Assembly: GCA_030522415.1 (NCBI GenBank)
Contig: CM060126.1
Span: 8,432,852 to 8,496,851, forward strand
DNA from: Channallabes apus
Lineage: Eukaryota; Chordata; Actinopteri; Siluriformes; Clariidae
Reading direction: 5' to 3'
Length of the DNA stretch: 64,000 bases
Below, in pieces: positions 1 through 11,776 of this stretch. The notes under the pieces were generated by a model. The model did not search any database. It saw only the letters and a list, made by a program, of their open reading frames with translations, and had not been told where the DNA came from. Made by a program: the position numbers and the translations under genes. Each line of letters starts with the position of its first letter. Positions within the stretch are counted from its first letter, which is position 1.

Positions 1-429
1 TGCTTGTGTTTGCAGCAAAAACAGGCCCCTAAATGCTCGTTGACCTTTTTTGTAGGGTTTACACTCTAACACAATGCATTCTGAACCCTTGTGTGGTTTA
101 ATATTCTGTGGCGCTTTTCAGCCTCAGGCTTTTTTGAACATTTGTACCTAAAAATCCTGTTTTAAAAAGATTTTGATGTTAAGACACCTTGATGTCTGGC
201 AAGGATTATCTACTCTATACTGTTCTAATGTTCTACTGTACAAAATGCAATGAAAGGAAAGAAAGGAACAATAAGAAGCACATTGTACATTGCCTTATCC
301 TAGCGAGAGTTATTACAGAATAATCAAGGCCTCTTTTAAGTGAATCAACCTCTGTGTGTATGTGTGTGTAGTCATTTTTCTCCCCATTGCTAAAAGTTGC
401 TAAAATTGTTTCCAGTGTAATTGAAATCA
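1..429. other. Intergenic stretch, no gene
   Basis: AT-rich sequence with no convincing exon. A short TG run lies near 353-371. About 85-260 resembles 3840-3985 (shared cues: cttttcagcctcag, a run ending in tttttgaaca, and a tgtacaa-atgcaatg block), so it may be an old dispersed repeat. Confidence 0.5.
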
Positions 430-1070
430 GTAAGATGGCACAATGGCATAGTGGTTCGCATTGTGGTCTCTGGCCTCCAGAGTCCTGCCTTTGGGTCTCT
501 GTGTGTGGAGTTGTTGTGCATGTTCTCCCTGTGCTTGGTGCTCTACAGTTTCATTCATTAAGTTACCTTAATTTGTTATTTTCAAATTGTCTATAATTGA
601 TCGGCATGGGGCGACACGGTGGTGTAGTGGTTAGCACTGTCGCCTTGCACCTCCAGTGTCCGGGTTCGATTCCCGTCTCTGTGTGCATGGAGTTTGCATG
701 TTCTCCCCGTGCTTGGTGGGTTTCCTCCGGGTACTCCGGTTTCCTCCCACAGTCCAAAGACATGCAGATTAGGCTAATTGGCGTTCCCAAATTGATCATA
801 GTGTGTGTGTGTGTGCTCTGCGATGGATTGGCACACTGTCCAGGGTGTACCCTGCCTCATGCCCTGAGTCTCCTGGGATAGGCTCCAGGTCCCCGCGACC
901 CTAAATACAGGATAAAGCGGTATAGAAGATGAATGAATGAATGAATGATCGGCATGGATTGGCATTCCGTACAGAGTGTACCCCATGTAATGCCCCGAGT
1001 CCCCTGGGATAGGCTCCAGGCTTCCCACGGCCCTGTGCTGGATAAGCTGTATAGAGAATGAGTGAGAGTG
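430..1070 (+). mobile_element. Older tRNA-derived SINE copy, split by a younger SINE
   Basis: The left part (430-609) has a degenerate A box around catagtggtt, then the conserved gcatgttctccctgtgcttgg block. The right part (946-1070) carries the 3' body (cctgggataggctccagg, ggataagctgtatagag). The two halves join in order once 610-945 is removed. It is more diverged than the inserted copy, so it is older. Confidence 0.7.
610..945 (+). mobile_element. tRNA-derived SINE (teleost type), young copy
   Basis: A box tggtgtagtgg and B box ggttcgattcc sit about 40 bp apart at the 5' end, as in an internal RNA polymerase III promoter. They are followed by the family body and a 3' tail of ATGA repeats (gaatgaatgaatga). 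A perfect 12-bp target duplication, tgatcggcatgg, flanks it at 598-609 and 946-957. The same family recurs at 4.8, 27.4, 60.9, 61.3, 62.0, 62.6, 62.8 and 63.3 kb. It looks like the Mermaid/Merman-like SINEs of fish, but that name is from memory and unchecked. Confidence 0.85.
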
Positions 1071-1843
1071 AAAGTGAAATCAGTTGCTGAGTGATTCTGT
1101 GACTAGTTTTAAATGTGGGTTCTGGCAGGCAGCTGCTCTAACCTTTTTCCTGAAACTACAACATACAGTACCACCGTGTGTCCCCCAACCTCCCCCCCTC
1201 CCGTTTTCTGCCTAAGGGTTCCAATATTACCATTCTTGGGTCTGTAATAGAGGTAGCGTGGCCAATCAGCTCATTCACTGATAGTCTTAATGGAGAAAAG
1301 GATACCACCCTGTTCTCTGTCCTACCCTAACCTGGAAGGTAAAGTCAGCTTTAACAGTTGAGGACAAGGACAGCAACCTTAAACAACAGCTGAGAGTCAT
1401 AGATGCAGAACACCTTCAGTAGTGATAAAAGGACAGGGACCTGCAGATGGTACTGAACGCAGACAAGATTCTTGACCCACATTTCAAGGACAGTTTTGCT
1501 GCATTAATAAAAATGGAATCCCATGGATAATGTGAAAAGGGTCCTAAGACAAACAAATCTCCTTTATATGCAAACCACAGATCTGAAGGCATTGTTGTCG
1601 CATTCCTGGGAGAGAGAAAAAAAGAAAGAAAATGAATGACCAGAGGGACCCACAGGTGAGGATCCAGAACTCAAGATCAGGATTGAGTTGACAAACGAGA
1701 GCTCCTTACTGTACGTCACCTTGATTTAGTTTTGCCAAGAATTTCCCATACATGTATTAAGCACAACAGGTTTCATTTGCAACCCAAGAAGGGGCAAGAC
1801 TTACACAGGAGCATATTGCCGTGCTTTTGTTTATAGTCAAAAA
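1071..1843. other. Intergenic, possible hAT transposase relict
   Basis: There is no host exon. Around 1445-1530 the plus strand reads a short peptide containing ILDPHFKDSFAALIK. This resembles the LDPRFK motif of hAT/ZBED-type transposases, but the reading soon stops. The rest is unassigned. Confidence 0.3.
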
Positions 1844-1844
1844 T

Positions 1845-3735
1845 ATTCAATTCAATTCAATTTTATTTATATAGCGCTTTTAACAATGGTCATTGTCTCA
1901 AAGCAGCTTCACAAAAATAAAAGAAATTTAACAAATCATAATAATAATAATAGAAAATAAATAAATAAAAACAAATAATAATAATAATTATAGAAAAGAA
2001 AATAATTGGAAGTGTGGATGTGTGAGAAAAATGTGCAGATAATAATGAGACGAATGAATGAAATTTCTCTGATGAGCAAGCCAAGGGTGACGGCGACGGT
2101 GGCAAGGAAAAACTCCCTGAGATGGCATTAGGAAGAAACCTTGAGAGGAACCAGACTCAACAGGGAACCCATCCTCATTTGGGCGACAACAGATAGAAAT
2201 GATATAACATCTTGTGTGTTGTGCAGGTGAAAATTCAATATGACAGAAATTATTTAAATTGACGAAGACCAGTTCAGCATAGGGACGAGTCAGTAGGTGC
2301 AGAGGGCAGATGAGGTCTGGATCACTGGAAGCACAGGAGCAGCATGTGTAGCTCCAACCATCATAAAGCTGAATCCAGCTGGAGCTGGTCCTTCTCTGGA
2401 CGCCTCAGGAACCTCGCAGGGTCGGCCTTTGTCTACTGAAGCTGGCAAAATCTCCCGATGCCTCGGGATGGGTAGAGAAATACAGAACAGATGGGGAGAA
2501 TTAGCGTAGTCGCCATTCGGTATAGGTGTACTGGAGTATGAGTACTGGGATGAGTTATGTGTATGCCAGATTAAAAAGATGCGTCTTGAGTCTACTTTTG
2601 AACTGAGAAACCGTGTCTGCTCCCCGAACACTGTATGGAAGGCTATTCCAAAGCTTTGGAGCTAAATATGAAAAAGCCCTACCCCCTTTTGTAGATTTTG
2701 ATATTCTGGGAACTACCAGAAGTCCGGAGTTTTGTGATCTTAAGGCGCGTGGTGGATTGTAGCGTATCAGAAGACTGGTTAGGTATGTGGGAGCTAAACC
2801 ATTTAAGGCCTTGTATGTAAGTAATACTATTTTGTAATTTATTCTAAGCTGAACAGGTAGCCAGTGCAGGGATGATAATATTGGGGTTATATGATCATAT
2901 TTGCTGGATCTAGTGAGAACCCTGGCAGCTGCATTTTGGATTAACTGAAGCTTGTTTATTGAGGATGCAGGACAACCACCTAGTAATGCATTACAATAGT
3001 CCAGTCTGGAGGTCATGAATGCATGAACTAGTTTTTCTGCATCAGATACGGATAAGATGTTCCTAAGTTTAGCAATATTTCGAAGATGGAAAAAGGCTGT
3101 TTTTGTGATATTTGAAATGTGATTTTCAAAAGACAAGTTACTGTCTAATATTACTCCCAGATCTTTTACTGCTGAGCTAGTAGTAACAGTACAGTACATC
3201 CTTCTAAGCGCAAGCTGAATTGTGAAAGCTGTTGTGTGCTGGTTTTTGGGCCAATAAGTAATATCTCTGTCTTATCTGAATTTAATAAAAAGAAAGTTAT
3301 TGGTCCTCCAATCTTTTATGTCCTGGACACACTCAGTTAATCTAGACAACTTAGGTATTTCATCTGGTTTGGTTGAGATATATAATTGGGTATCATCAGC
3401 ATAACAATGGAAACTAATCCCATGTCTTCTAATGATGTTACCCAAGGGAAGCATGTATATTGAGAACAACAGAGGTCCTAAAACTGACCCTTGTGGGACC
3501 CCATATTTCACTGGCATTACACCAGACGGTTCTCCATTTAGATCTACAAAATGGTAGCGATCAGACAGGTAAGATCTAAACCATTTTAATGCCTGTCCCT
3601 GAATACCTATATAATTTTGTAAGCGATCTATGAGAATATTATGATCTATAGTGTCGAATGCAGCACTAAGATCAAGCAGGACTAGCAATGAGATGCAGCC
3701 TTGGTCTGAAGCTAAAAACAAGTCGTTTAACAGTA
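1845..3735 (-). mobile_element. 5'-truncated LINE, L2/Rex1-like
   Basis: The antisense reverse-transcriptase region is followed by a 3' UTR and a terminal run of ttcaa/attga pentamers at 1845-1865, next to tttatttatatagcgctttt, a common 3' end of L2/Rex1-type fish LINEs. No endonuclease domain is present, so the copy is 5'-truncated at about 3735. Confidence 0.85.
2555..3735 (-). pseudogene. LINE reverse transcriptase fragment (frameshifted)
   Basis: The upstream segment (3280-3727) encodes the RT palm: LLDLSAAFDTIDHNIL, GVPQGSVLGPLLFS and the catalytic box YADDTQLY. The reading frame breaks near 3200-3290. A second segment (2555-3199) carries the RT thumb and C-terminal region (SRLDYCNALLGG, LQLIQNAAARVLT, ITPILSSLHWLPV, LWNSLP), ending at a stop at 2555. 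The motif order matches L2/CR1-superfamily ORF2. The endonuclease half is missing and at least one frameshift is present, so the copy is dead. Confidence 0.88.
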
Positions 3736-4817
3736 TGTAAATTGTAAATATGTAATATGTAAATTGCAAAGCAAATTCAGGGCAATGAGGCGACGTAAAT
3801 GGTTCCACACCTTTCCAGGGCGTAGACTGGAACGGACTGCATTATGTGCACATTCTGTGCCCTTTTCAGCCTCAGACTTTTTGAACAGGTATAACTACAG
3901 TAAAATTTTTTTGTTGGTGTTAATTATTCCAGCAAGTGTGCTCTAGTCTATTGTACAATATGCAATGCATAGTCAAGAGGAACACTTATTTAAATTGTTT
4001 TTAGTGTTAGTTTTTTATCCGACCTGCTGCTTTGCATAAGAAATTTGTGGTTTTACACAGACAACCTCAAAATATTGTGGTCTTATTTTTTGCACTAATT
4101 ACACAGTAAAGTCCCCGGTTTTGATATATGTATATATATATATATTATACTGTTTTCGCACTACATAAAACATTTGAAAATAATTTTGCCACTAATTGTT
4201 TTTATTCTATTCTTTTTATATTTATTCAGTATTAAAAAAATATTTTGTCATTTTTCCCCCATGGAATCAATGGTATTGTGTTTTTATTATATTCCTATAA
4301 GTGTCGAGTTTAAAATTCTAGTACCGTGACAAGCCAATTTTAAAAACGCAATTTTTTCTTTACAAATTGCTACTTCCAACATACCTGAAATCAGTCAATG
4401 AGTACTGTACATAAAGTGGAAAGACTTTGGCTCCACTAACACATATCCTTGTGCGAAGGCATCACAGCCGTGCTGATATTCAGCGCAACAGCACAACCTC
4501 GAGTGTGATATTGCTTTCATACAACAGTTCCACGAATATTGTGATTTGTTTTTTTTTGCTCTGCCGACAGATATTCTTCCACGATTGGCAGAACTAACTA
4601 GCAGTGGCTGGTGGAGCTGGCGACCTTCAGCAGCATTTATTATATATCAAAGGGGTGAAAGTAGTTTTAAATTCTTAAAATCTTAAATTCAAGTTTCTCT
4701 ATATATTTTCACTTATTTCACTTTAAAATATCAGCTCTACCTTTTGGGTTCCATGGTTCAAACCCAAAAAGCATTAAATGGAAAGCTAGTGAATTAGAGT
4801 GTACAGTCCCTTGTCCT
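3736..4817. other. Intergenic, AT-rich, no gene
   Basis: No exon-like reading was recognised. There is a (TA)n run around 4127-4145. The start (3840-3985) resembles the first 260 bp of the window. Confidence 0.4.
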
Positions 4818-5145
4818 GGCGGCATGGTGGTGTAGTGGTTAGCACTGTCGCCTTGCACCTCCAGGGTCCGGGTTCGATTCCCAGCCAGGCTTGATTCCCG
4901 TCTCTCTGTGCATGGAGTTCGCATGTTCTCCCCATGCTTGGTGGGTTTCCTCCCACAGTCCAAAGACCTGCAGATTAGGCTAATTGGCTTTCTCAAATTG
5001 GCCGGAGTGTGTGTGCGTATGTATGTGTGTGTGCTCTGTGATGGATTGGCAGCCTGTCCAGGGTGTATCATGCCCTAAGTCGCCTGGGATAGGCTCCAGA
5101 TCCCTGCGACCCTGAATACAGGATAAAGTGGTATAGATGATGAGT
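4818..5145 (+). mobile_element. tRNA-derived SINE copy
   Basis: Same family as 610-945: tggtgtagtggttagcactg, ggttcgattcc, the gcatgttctcc block, a TG run, ggataaagtggtatagatga and a short tail. A short duplication lies around the B box (gattcccagccagg then gattcccg). Confidence 0.85.
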
Positions 5146-6984
5146 GACACCAAGTAGGGCCCTTGATTAAGTACTGCATGATTTTTTACACTTTCTGCTT
5201 GTTTATTTTAATGACTTTAAAATTTTAGAGTTCTAATAAGATCCACGTGAGAAAAACACATTAATATCTACAGAGATACTGTATGTTGATTATATGTATT
5301 ACATGTTACATGTATTTTCCCCCATAGATAAAGTTGCAAGAAGCACATTAAGATAAGTATATAAATACTCACAAATGTTCAACAAGATTGTTCAGACTGA
5401 GACAGGATGTAAATAAGTCCAGTGTAATCGACACTTTGCTGTTTGCAGCCACCCACAAAGCTAATCTGTTAACCAAACAAAATGCACACATGGCATCCAC
5501 CCACACTGCCCATGTATCAGTTGATATGGTTGAAATGGACGGCCTTACGCGTAGACAGAAACCAGAGATCAATGGTGTCTGGAAATGTCAACATGTGGGT
5601 TTGGGTCATAATTGCTCTGGCAGAAGGCTTTTAGTTATCTGCAAGTCCATGTCTCAATCTTATCTCTGATGTGGAGCCATCATAAAAAATATAAATGGTC
5701 ATTACATACCCATGGAAACAGAGGATACATATGGATAAAAGGGTCCGTGACTGTAGCGATCAATTGATTTTTTTTTTTCTTTGTACAACGTCAACAGGAA
5801 CCAGGAGTCCAGGGGGTGTAGTGTGTAATCAAACATTGTTAGTATTGGTTTTTCCCTGATTAAACGAGACAAGAACTTCAAAAGTGTTCAGGTGGTCAGA
5901 GAAGTAAGAAAGAACAGAACCAAAAGTAGAACACAGAAGAAAATAGGCCACGTTTGTCTGGCTAGAATCGGAAGCTGGAGAACTGGAGCTCAAACACAGA
6001 ATCCCCAAAAGACTCCTGCAGCTTTGTCATAAGGGCACAGAATACTTTAAACCAAACCCACCACCGTTCATTTAATTGAAGTCACTTATCTTGACTTTCG
6101 AGAGGGTTGGGCACCAATGGAAATTTAAATCTCATACTGGAAATACTAATGACGCTAATGGCAGGGTAGCTTTAGTCATTTACTGTAAAATGCTATTTAT
6201 GTTAATTCGTGTAACATGAACTGGGTGTCCTGTTAAGTACAGAAGAAGCAGCAAAAAATAAAAGACTGAAGTGTAATATTTTGCCTGTAAACATGTGAAT
6301 AAACCCCTGTTAGCTCTGGAATAATTCAATGGATTGATATCAATAATGTATGTTTTAATATCACTTTGTTCAGAATTTTCTGTTCAACCTTTTTCTAATC
6401 AGCCATTGTCCATTGTTCAATATGTTCTTCTATTCCTAAAGGGGTAGTTTAGTTTTTTTTTAAAGTCTATATTAAATAAACATATAGGTGCATATAATTA
6501 TATTACCATAGGTCTTAATCGTTAGAAAGGTTTATGCTCTGTACAGCGACCTGGAGCTTGTCACATCCCGTACAGTATGTTCAGAACCGTTACATTACTG
6601 TTTGTAAAACAGCACTGTTTGTGCAATTTCGATGCAGATTATCAGCTAACACAATAACGCACTGCACTAAGCACTTAGCATACTGTACAATAAACGTTAC
6701 TGTGCAGTACAATGGGAGACTCATGGACACAGAGTATGAACTGTTGAACTGGTATGTTTGGATGCTTTCTTCCTCTCAACACTCTCATTGATCACTCAGG
6801 TTTGTTGATGGTGGAGTGACGGGTTGCTTTACTTCCCAGGGAGCCCTCATGTCTGTGTCTCCTTCTGGCTCTCCCTTGTAGTCATGCTGTCATAGTTAGT
6901 CCTGTCGGAGTCCCTGCTTGCACTCTGCACTATGTGACCATACTGTATGTAATTGTTATTTCTCTCTCTCTTTCATTTTGTCGG
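5146..6984. other. Intergenic, nothing recognised
   Basis: AT-rich sequence. No open reading has a recognisable domain or credible splice context, and no repeat family was identified by eye. Confidence 0.35.
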
Positions 6985-7375
6985 GCTAGAGATGTGATCC
7001 AGACCTCATCTGCCCTCTGGACCTGCCTGACTCATCCTGGTGCACCACTACAGGTTGGAGATCAGGATTGAGGCCTCCGGATTAACCCTGTGTGGTCTGC
7101 TTGAGATGTGTGTGGTGACGGATGATGGTTCCACTTTATCATGAAGATGTTCTTGGACTTAGCCGATGCAGACAGCTTTTCCCTGATGGCTTGTGACTGC
7201 AGTCGCTCAATAGTTCAGGACTGAAATTCCCACAAATTTTCCTACCCGAGTCTCCAACAACGAAAGTGGACCTCATGTTAACTGAAACACCTCTCCTGTT
7301 ATACTGAACTCTCAGTCTCCTAATGCTCAGTATGACTGCAAATCAATCTACCTGTTATCACCCAAATGAGGAATT
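6985..7375 (+). mobile_element. LINE 3'-UTR remnant
   Basis: The blocks tgatccagacctcatctgcc and cacccaaatgagg occur in the same order in the antisense 3' UTR of the LINE at 1845-3735 (reverse complement around 2140-2330). This is therefore a plus-oriented, diverged 3' UTR of a related L2/Rex1-like LINE without coding sequence. It ends where the GATA array begins. Confidence 0.55.
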
Positions 7376-7386
7376 TCAGAAATACA

Positions 7387-7387
7387 G

Positions 7388-7435
<48 letters not shown>

Positions 7436-7480
7436 AACATAAGCAGACAGGCAGAGAGATGGATGGATGGATGGAAAAAC

Positions 7481-7524
<44 letters not shown>

Positions 7525-7568
7525 GGATGGATGGATGGATGGATGGATGGATAGATAGATAGACAAGC

Positions 7569-7612
<44 letters not shown>

Positions 7613-7652
7613 GGATGGATGGATGGATGGATGGATAGATAGATAGACAAGC

Positions 7653-7690
<38 letters not shown>

Positions 7691-7742
7691 GCAGACAGGC
7701 AGATAGATGGATGGATGGATGGATGGATGGATGGATGGAAAA

Positions 7743-7786
<44 letters not shown>

Positions 7787-7820
7787 GCAGACAGGCAGAT
7801 AGATGGATGGATGGAAAAAC

Positions 7821-7875
<55 letters not shown>

Positions 7876-7880
7876 CAAGC

Positions 7881-7945
<65 letters not shown>

Positions 7946-8061
7946 CGTAGATAGATAGATAGATAGATAGACAGACAGAACAGACAGAAAGAAACATAAG
8001 CAGACAGGCAGATAGATGGATAGATAGATGGATGGATGGATGGATAGATAGATAGACAAGC

Positions 8062-8128
<67 letters not shown>

Positions 8129-8173
8129 AACATAAGCAGACAGGCAGATAGATGGATGGATGGATGGAAAAAC

Positions 8174-8232
<59 letters not shown>

Positions 8233-8281
8233 AAGAAACATAAGCAGACAGGCAGAGAGATGGATGGATGGATGGAAAAAC

Positions 8282-8313
<32 letters not shown>

Positions 8314-8341
8314 GGATGGATGGATAGATAGATAGACAAGC

Positions 8342-8408
<67 letters not shown>

Positions 8409-8459
8409 AACATAAGCAGACAGGCAGATAGATGGATGGATGGATGGAAAAATAGATAA

Positions 8460-8520
<61 letters not shown>

Positions 8521-8605
8521 CAGAAAGAAACATAAGCAGACAGGCAGATAGATGGATAGATAGATAGATGGATGGATGGATGGATGGATAGATAGATAGA
8601 CAAGC

Positions 8606-8656
<51 letters not shown>

Positions 8657-8726
8657 AAGAAACATAAGCAGACAGGCAGATAGATGGATGGATGGATGGA
8701 TGGAAAAACAGATAGATAGATAGATA
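7387..8726. repeat. Compound GATA/GATG microsatellite array with higher-order units
   Basis: About 1.34 kb consists almost entirely of gata and gatg tetramers. A spacer containing aaacataagcagacaggcag, a short gatg block and then ggaaaaacagata recurs roughly nine times. The long antisense readings of repeating Ile-Tyr-Leu-Ser are translation artefacts of the repeat. GATA-rich (Bkm-type) satellites are known on vertebrate sex chromosomes; no such link can be inferred here. Confidence 0.97.
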
Positions 8727-9949
8727 TGTTTTATTAGAACTCTCTCTCTCTCTCCTGGGGAAAATGAAAAACAAAACTGTCAGGAGAAGTGTGTTCAACT
8801 TTCTAAGCCACTCTTGACCCTGGTACCGAGAGACAAACAGTTGAACTCTCGGTGGTTAAAACAAAGCTGTTAGAATATGAGTGGAGCGGAACAGGAACAG
8901 CACGCTCAGTGATCACTGGAGTGTGTGACAAAAAAAGCTCTCCGACATGCTTCATCCTCTGTCGCCTCCTGCCACAAGAGGATTTGTGATGAAAAATTCC
9001 AACCTCTGTGCCACGGACTGTACAGAGGAGTGGGCTTGAAATGTGCAAAAGAGAAATGGGTCCACTTTCCTGGAACAGTGGCGGCACTAAATTATTTGAT
9101 CTCCTGCTCAGTTTTTTAAAAATAACAATGCGACTCAGTGGGGCATAATATCAGCATTATAGTAGAGCATTATCACTGAGGGGAATTCAAGGAAAACACT
9201 GGACTTTCCACCCTGTCTCTCAAGAGACTGCTGATACTTTATTGAAGGAAACTTCTACCATCATATTAATCCATTTATATCCAAGTTTAAAAGTTATATC
9301 ACGTATCTTCTGGCCTTTTTCCCTTGAACACATATTTTATTAGAACTCTCTCTCTCTCTGCTGGGGAAAATGAAAAACAAAACTGTAAGAAGAAAGAAAG
9401 AAAAACAGAAAAAAAGGAAAGAGAGAGAGAAAAAGAGAAAGAGAGAAAGAAAGGCCATATTTATACAGTAACTCCTCCAGACAGATTCAGATCTTAGTTA
9501 GGAAACATAAGTCTTAATACATTCCCTGATACAGGTTTGTAGAAATCAGAAATGTCACTTTCTTGCTAAACACAGTACTGCTTCCTAATTCCAGTGGTAT
9601 TGTAGCGCTTGAAGTGTGGGGACTTCAGCAGTTGCAGCAGTGGAGTAAGTTCCTGGCCTCGTCTCACTGTGTCGTATATTAGAGGTGTCTCAAGCCTGAA
9701 TTAGAGGAAGGAAAGCAGAAGGAAGGGGAGGTGAAGTGGAAGTAAGTTGAATCTGTGGTTTGCAGCCAGCTCTCAGTCTTGCTTTTGTGTGTGTGGGATT
9801 TACTCCAAACTCACGCTATTCTTAGCAAAGAATAATTATGAATTAATATGCAATAACTAAACAATGTATGATATAAGCAGGTGAGTATGTGTCTTCTGTT
9901 GCATGTTGTGTTATAAATAAATAAGGTGTACTGTATGTATGTAAGGAGG
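8727..9949. other. Intergenic with a 52-bp direct repeat and purine-rich tract
   Basis: The sequence ttttattagaactctctc...ggaaaatgaaaaacaaaactgt occurs at 8728-8780 and again at 9335-9386 with one CT-unit difference plus an isolated base change. A GA/AAG-rich tract spans about 9388-9455. No gene was recognised. Confidence 0.6.
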
Positions 9950-10512
9950 GATGTTCAAGACAAACCAGAATAACAGAACACAGTTATGAGAGGAAAAAAA
10001 TATACTTTTATTTCTCTAAATAATCTCCTGTCACACTACAGCACTCATCTCAATTTCACTAGTGTTTTAGATACCGTCAAGGAAGAAAGATTTCTCAGTA
10101 CACCTGAAACGCTGGCCTCCCAGGACCTCCTTAACGGCCCAAACATGTGGAAATGGCTTGGAGCGAGGTCAGGACTATATGGGGGAAGTGGCGAAAACTT
10201 ACAAAATAGGTCCTGTAATGTGCAAGTGGTGTTGGAGAATGATTCCCCCAGACAAATGCGTCTCTTCCCCGTGTTGGCGACAAGATATCTATCGATTTTA
10301 AAGCATCAGGTGTTCCACTTGATGTTGAATGTTCAGGACATGCAGCCTTCTTTAAATCCTTTGCATCATTCAAATGTTTTACTGCAGAGTCTCATCACCA
10401 TACTGTGCTTGAAGTCTTGGAACATCAGTTTTATGGCGATCAGTTTTATGCCTTCGTTCCCAAAGAAATTCATCACAAGTCCTGGTTTGACCCGAACACC
10501 CCTCTTACCCAT
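9950..10512 (-). mobile_element. Internally deleted mariner remnant
   Basis: The ends resemble each other as inverted repeats (ggatgttcaagacaaacc at the left; the reverse complement of the right reads gggtgttcgggtcaaacc). Antisense reading near 10370-10440 gives a mariner-like N-terminal helix (KTFEWCKGFKEG). Near 10125-10175 it gives the C-terminal catalytic region (PDLAPSHFHMFGPL). The middle of the transposase is missing, so it is non-functional. Confidence 0.7.
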
Positions 10513-11776
10513 TTTGAAATATTTAATCTAATGTTAATATTTGAATTCCAAATACTGGTTTAAGCCATTGTACTATTTACTGCATTTAGACAGCTACTCA
10601 TAAACACACATAGCTTTTATTCACTCAGTTATAGCAACAACAAAATGTTCATAAAAAAAACTTGGCTTATGCTCACTAACCAGTATTTTTCTTTTTTTCT
10701 TCCTCTTGACGTTAACCATTCCAAAAGAAAAAGAAAGAAATACAAGAAAACAAAAGCTCTTTGTCCTGAAAAACCTACTCAGACTGTTACAAAGCTCTGA
10801 CACTGGAGACTCCTTCCACTTCCATAAATAATAATAATAAAAGAAAACATGGGAAACATCACATCAAGGATTATACACATTTTAAAATCCTTTTGCATGA
10901 AGCATCCACTGTAAAAAGGAAAAAGAAACCTCCGTGTGTGAATTATTATAGTAGCAAATAAGTGTGTTCATGTAAACTACTGTATCAGAGCCGCCATTAG
11001 CTAATTAATCAATCGCTAATAACCAGCCAGAATTAAGCCTGCAACAGTGCTGTGACATAAAGCAGGAAAAGATTATTTTACACAGAAGTGTAATTTAATC
11101 GAATAAAACAATTCCAAAAGCAATCCCGGCATAATCAGATTAGGTTGCATTCAAGTCACTGAAAGATCACGTTACTGATTACATCGCTAGTCGTGTCGTT
11201 TGTAATCAGTACAGGATTACACTTCCTCAGTCATTTAACTCTGTTTATAGGCAGTTTGGGACGAGAGAATGTGGAAGACAGACCAGGACCACGCGGGAAG
11301 CTGAAAGGAAGGTGTGTGTAGCGCAGAGAGACGTGTGGGCCTAGCGTGGGAGGTACAGTCACTTAGCAAGCACACACATTCATAAATGCTGTGCTTGCCA
11401 AGGTGAGCAGGGTTAATATGTAGTCATGGAAACTGCAACACTGGAGCTGTAAGACAGGGATGTGCCTTTAAAAAAAAAAAAAAAAAAAAACATAAGATGA
11501 GAGGAGAGATAATAACTATGCCAAAAAAAAAAAAACATTTGAATGCTACAGAGAAGCTCCTTTTGTGCTTCATCACTTTAACTGGATACGAGATTATGTG
11601 CTTTATTTATAACAGAGGAAAACCAAGATACAGTAAAGAGACTGCAGTGTTTTGGTTTTAGCTTTAGATAGTCCGGTGCTACTGTAAATTGTTCTCAAAA
11701 CGGGATCTTAGACACAATCTTCTGATTCAAATGTTTCATCACTTATTGTGAATATTGCTATTAACCTACTGTAGCA
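10513..11776. other. Intergenic, no gene
   Basis: There are poly-A runs at about 11471-11490 and 11523-11534. No coding or RNA feature was recognised. Confidence 0.4.

Noticed and set aside
610..690. tRNA gene suggested by A and B boxes
   Set aside because: The boxes belong to a dispersed SINE with target duplications; the sequence does not fold as a complete tRNA and has no anticodon arm I can defend. The same holds for 4.8, 49.8, 60.9 and 63.5 kb.
7387..8726. Regularly spaced repeats suggestive of a CRISPR array
   Set aside because: The units are tetramer microsatellites with conserved spacers in a vertebrate genome; there are no unique spacers and no cas genes.
7320..8798. Very long antisense open readings (up to 492 codons) of Ile-Tyr-Leu-Ser repeats
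   Set aside because: They are translations of the GATA/GATG microsatellite in all three frames; a tetramer without stops gives such readings automatically.
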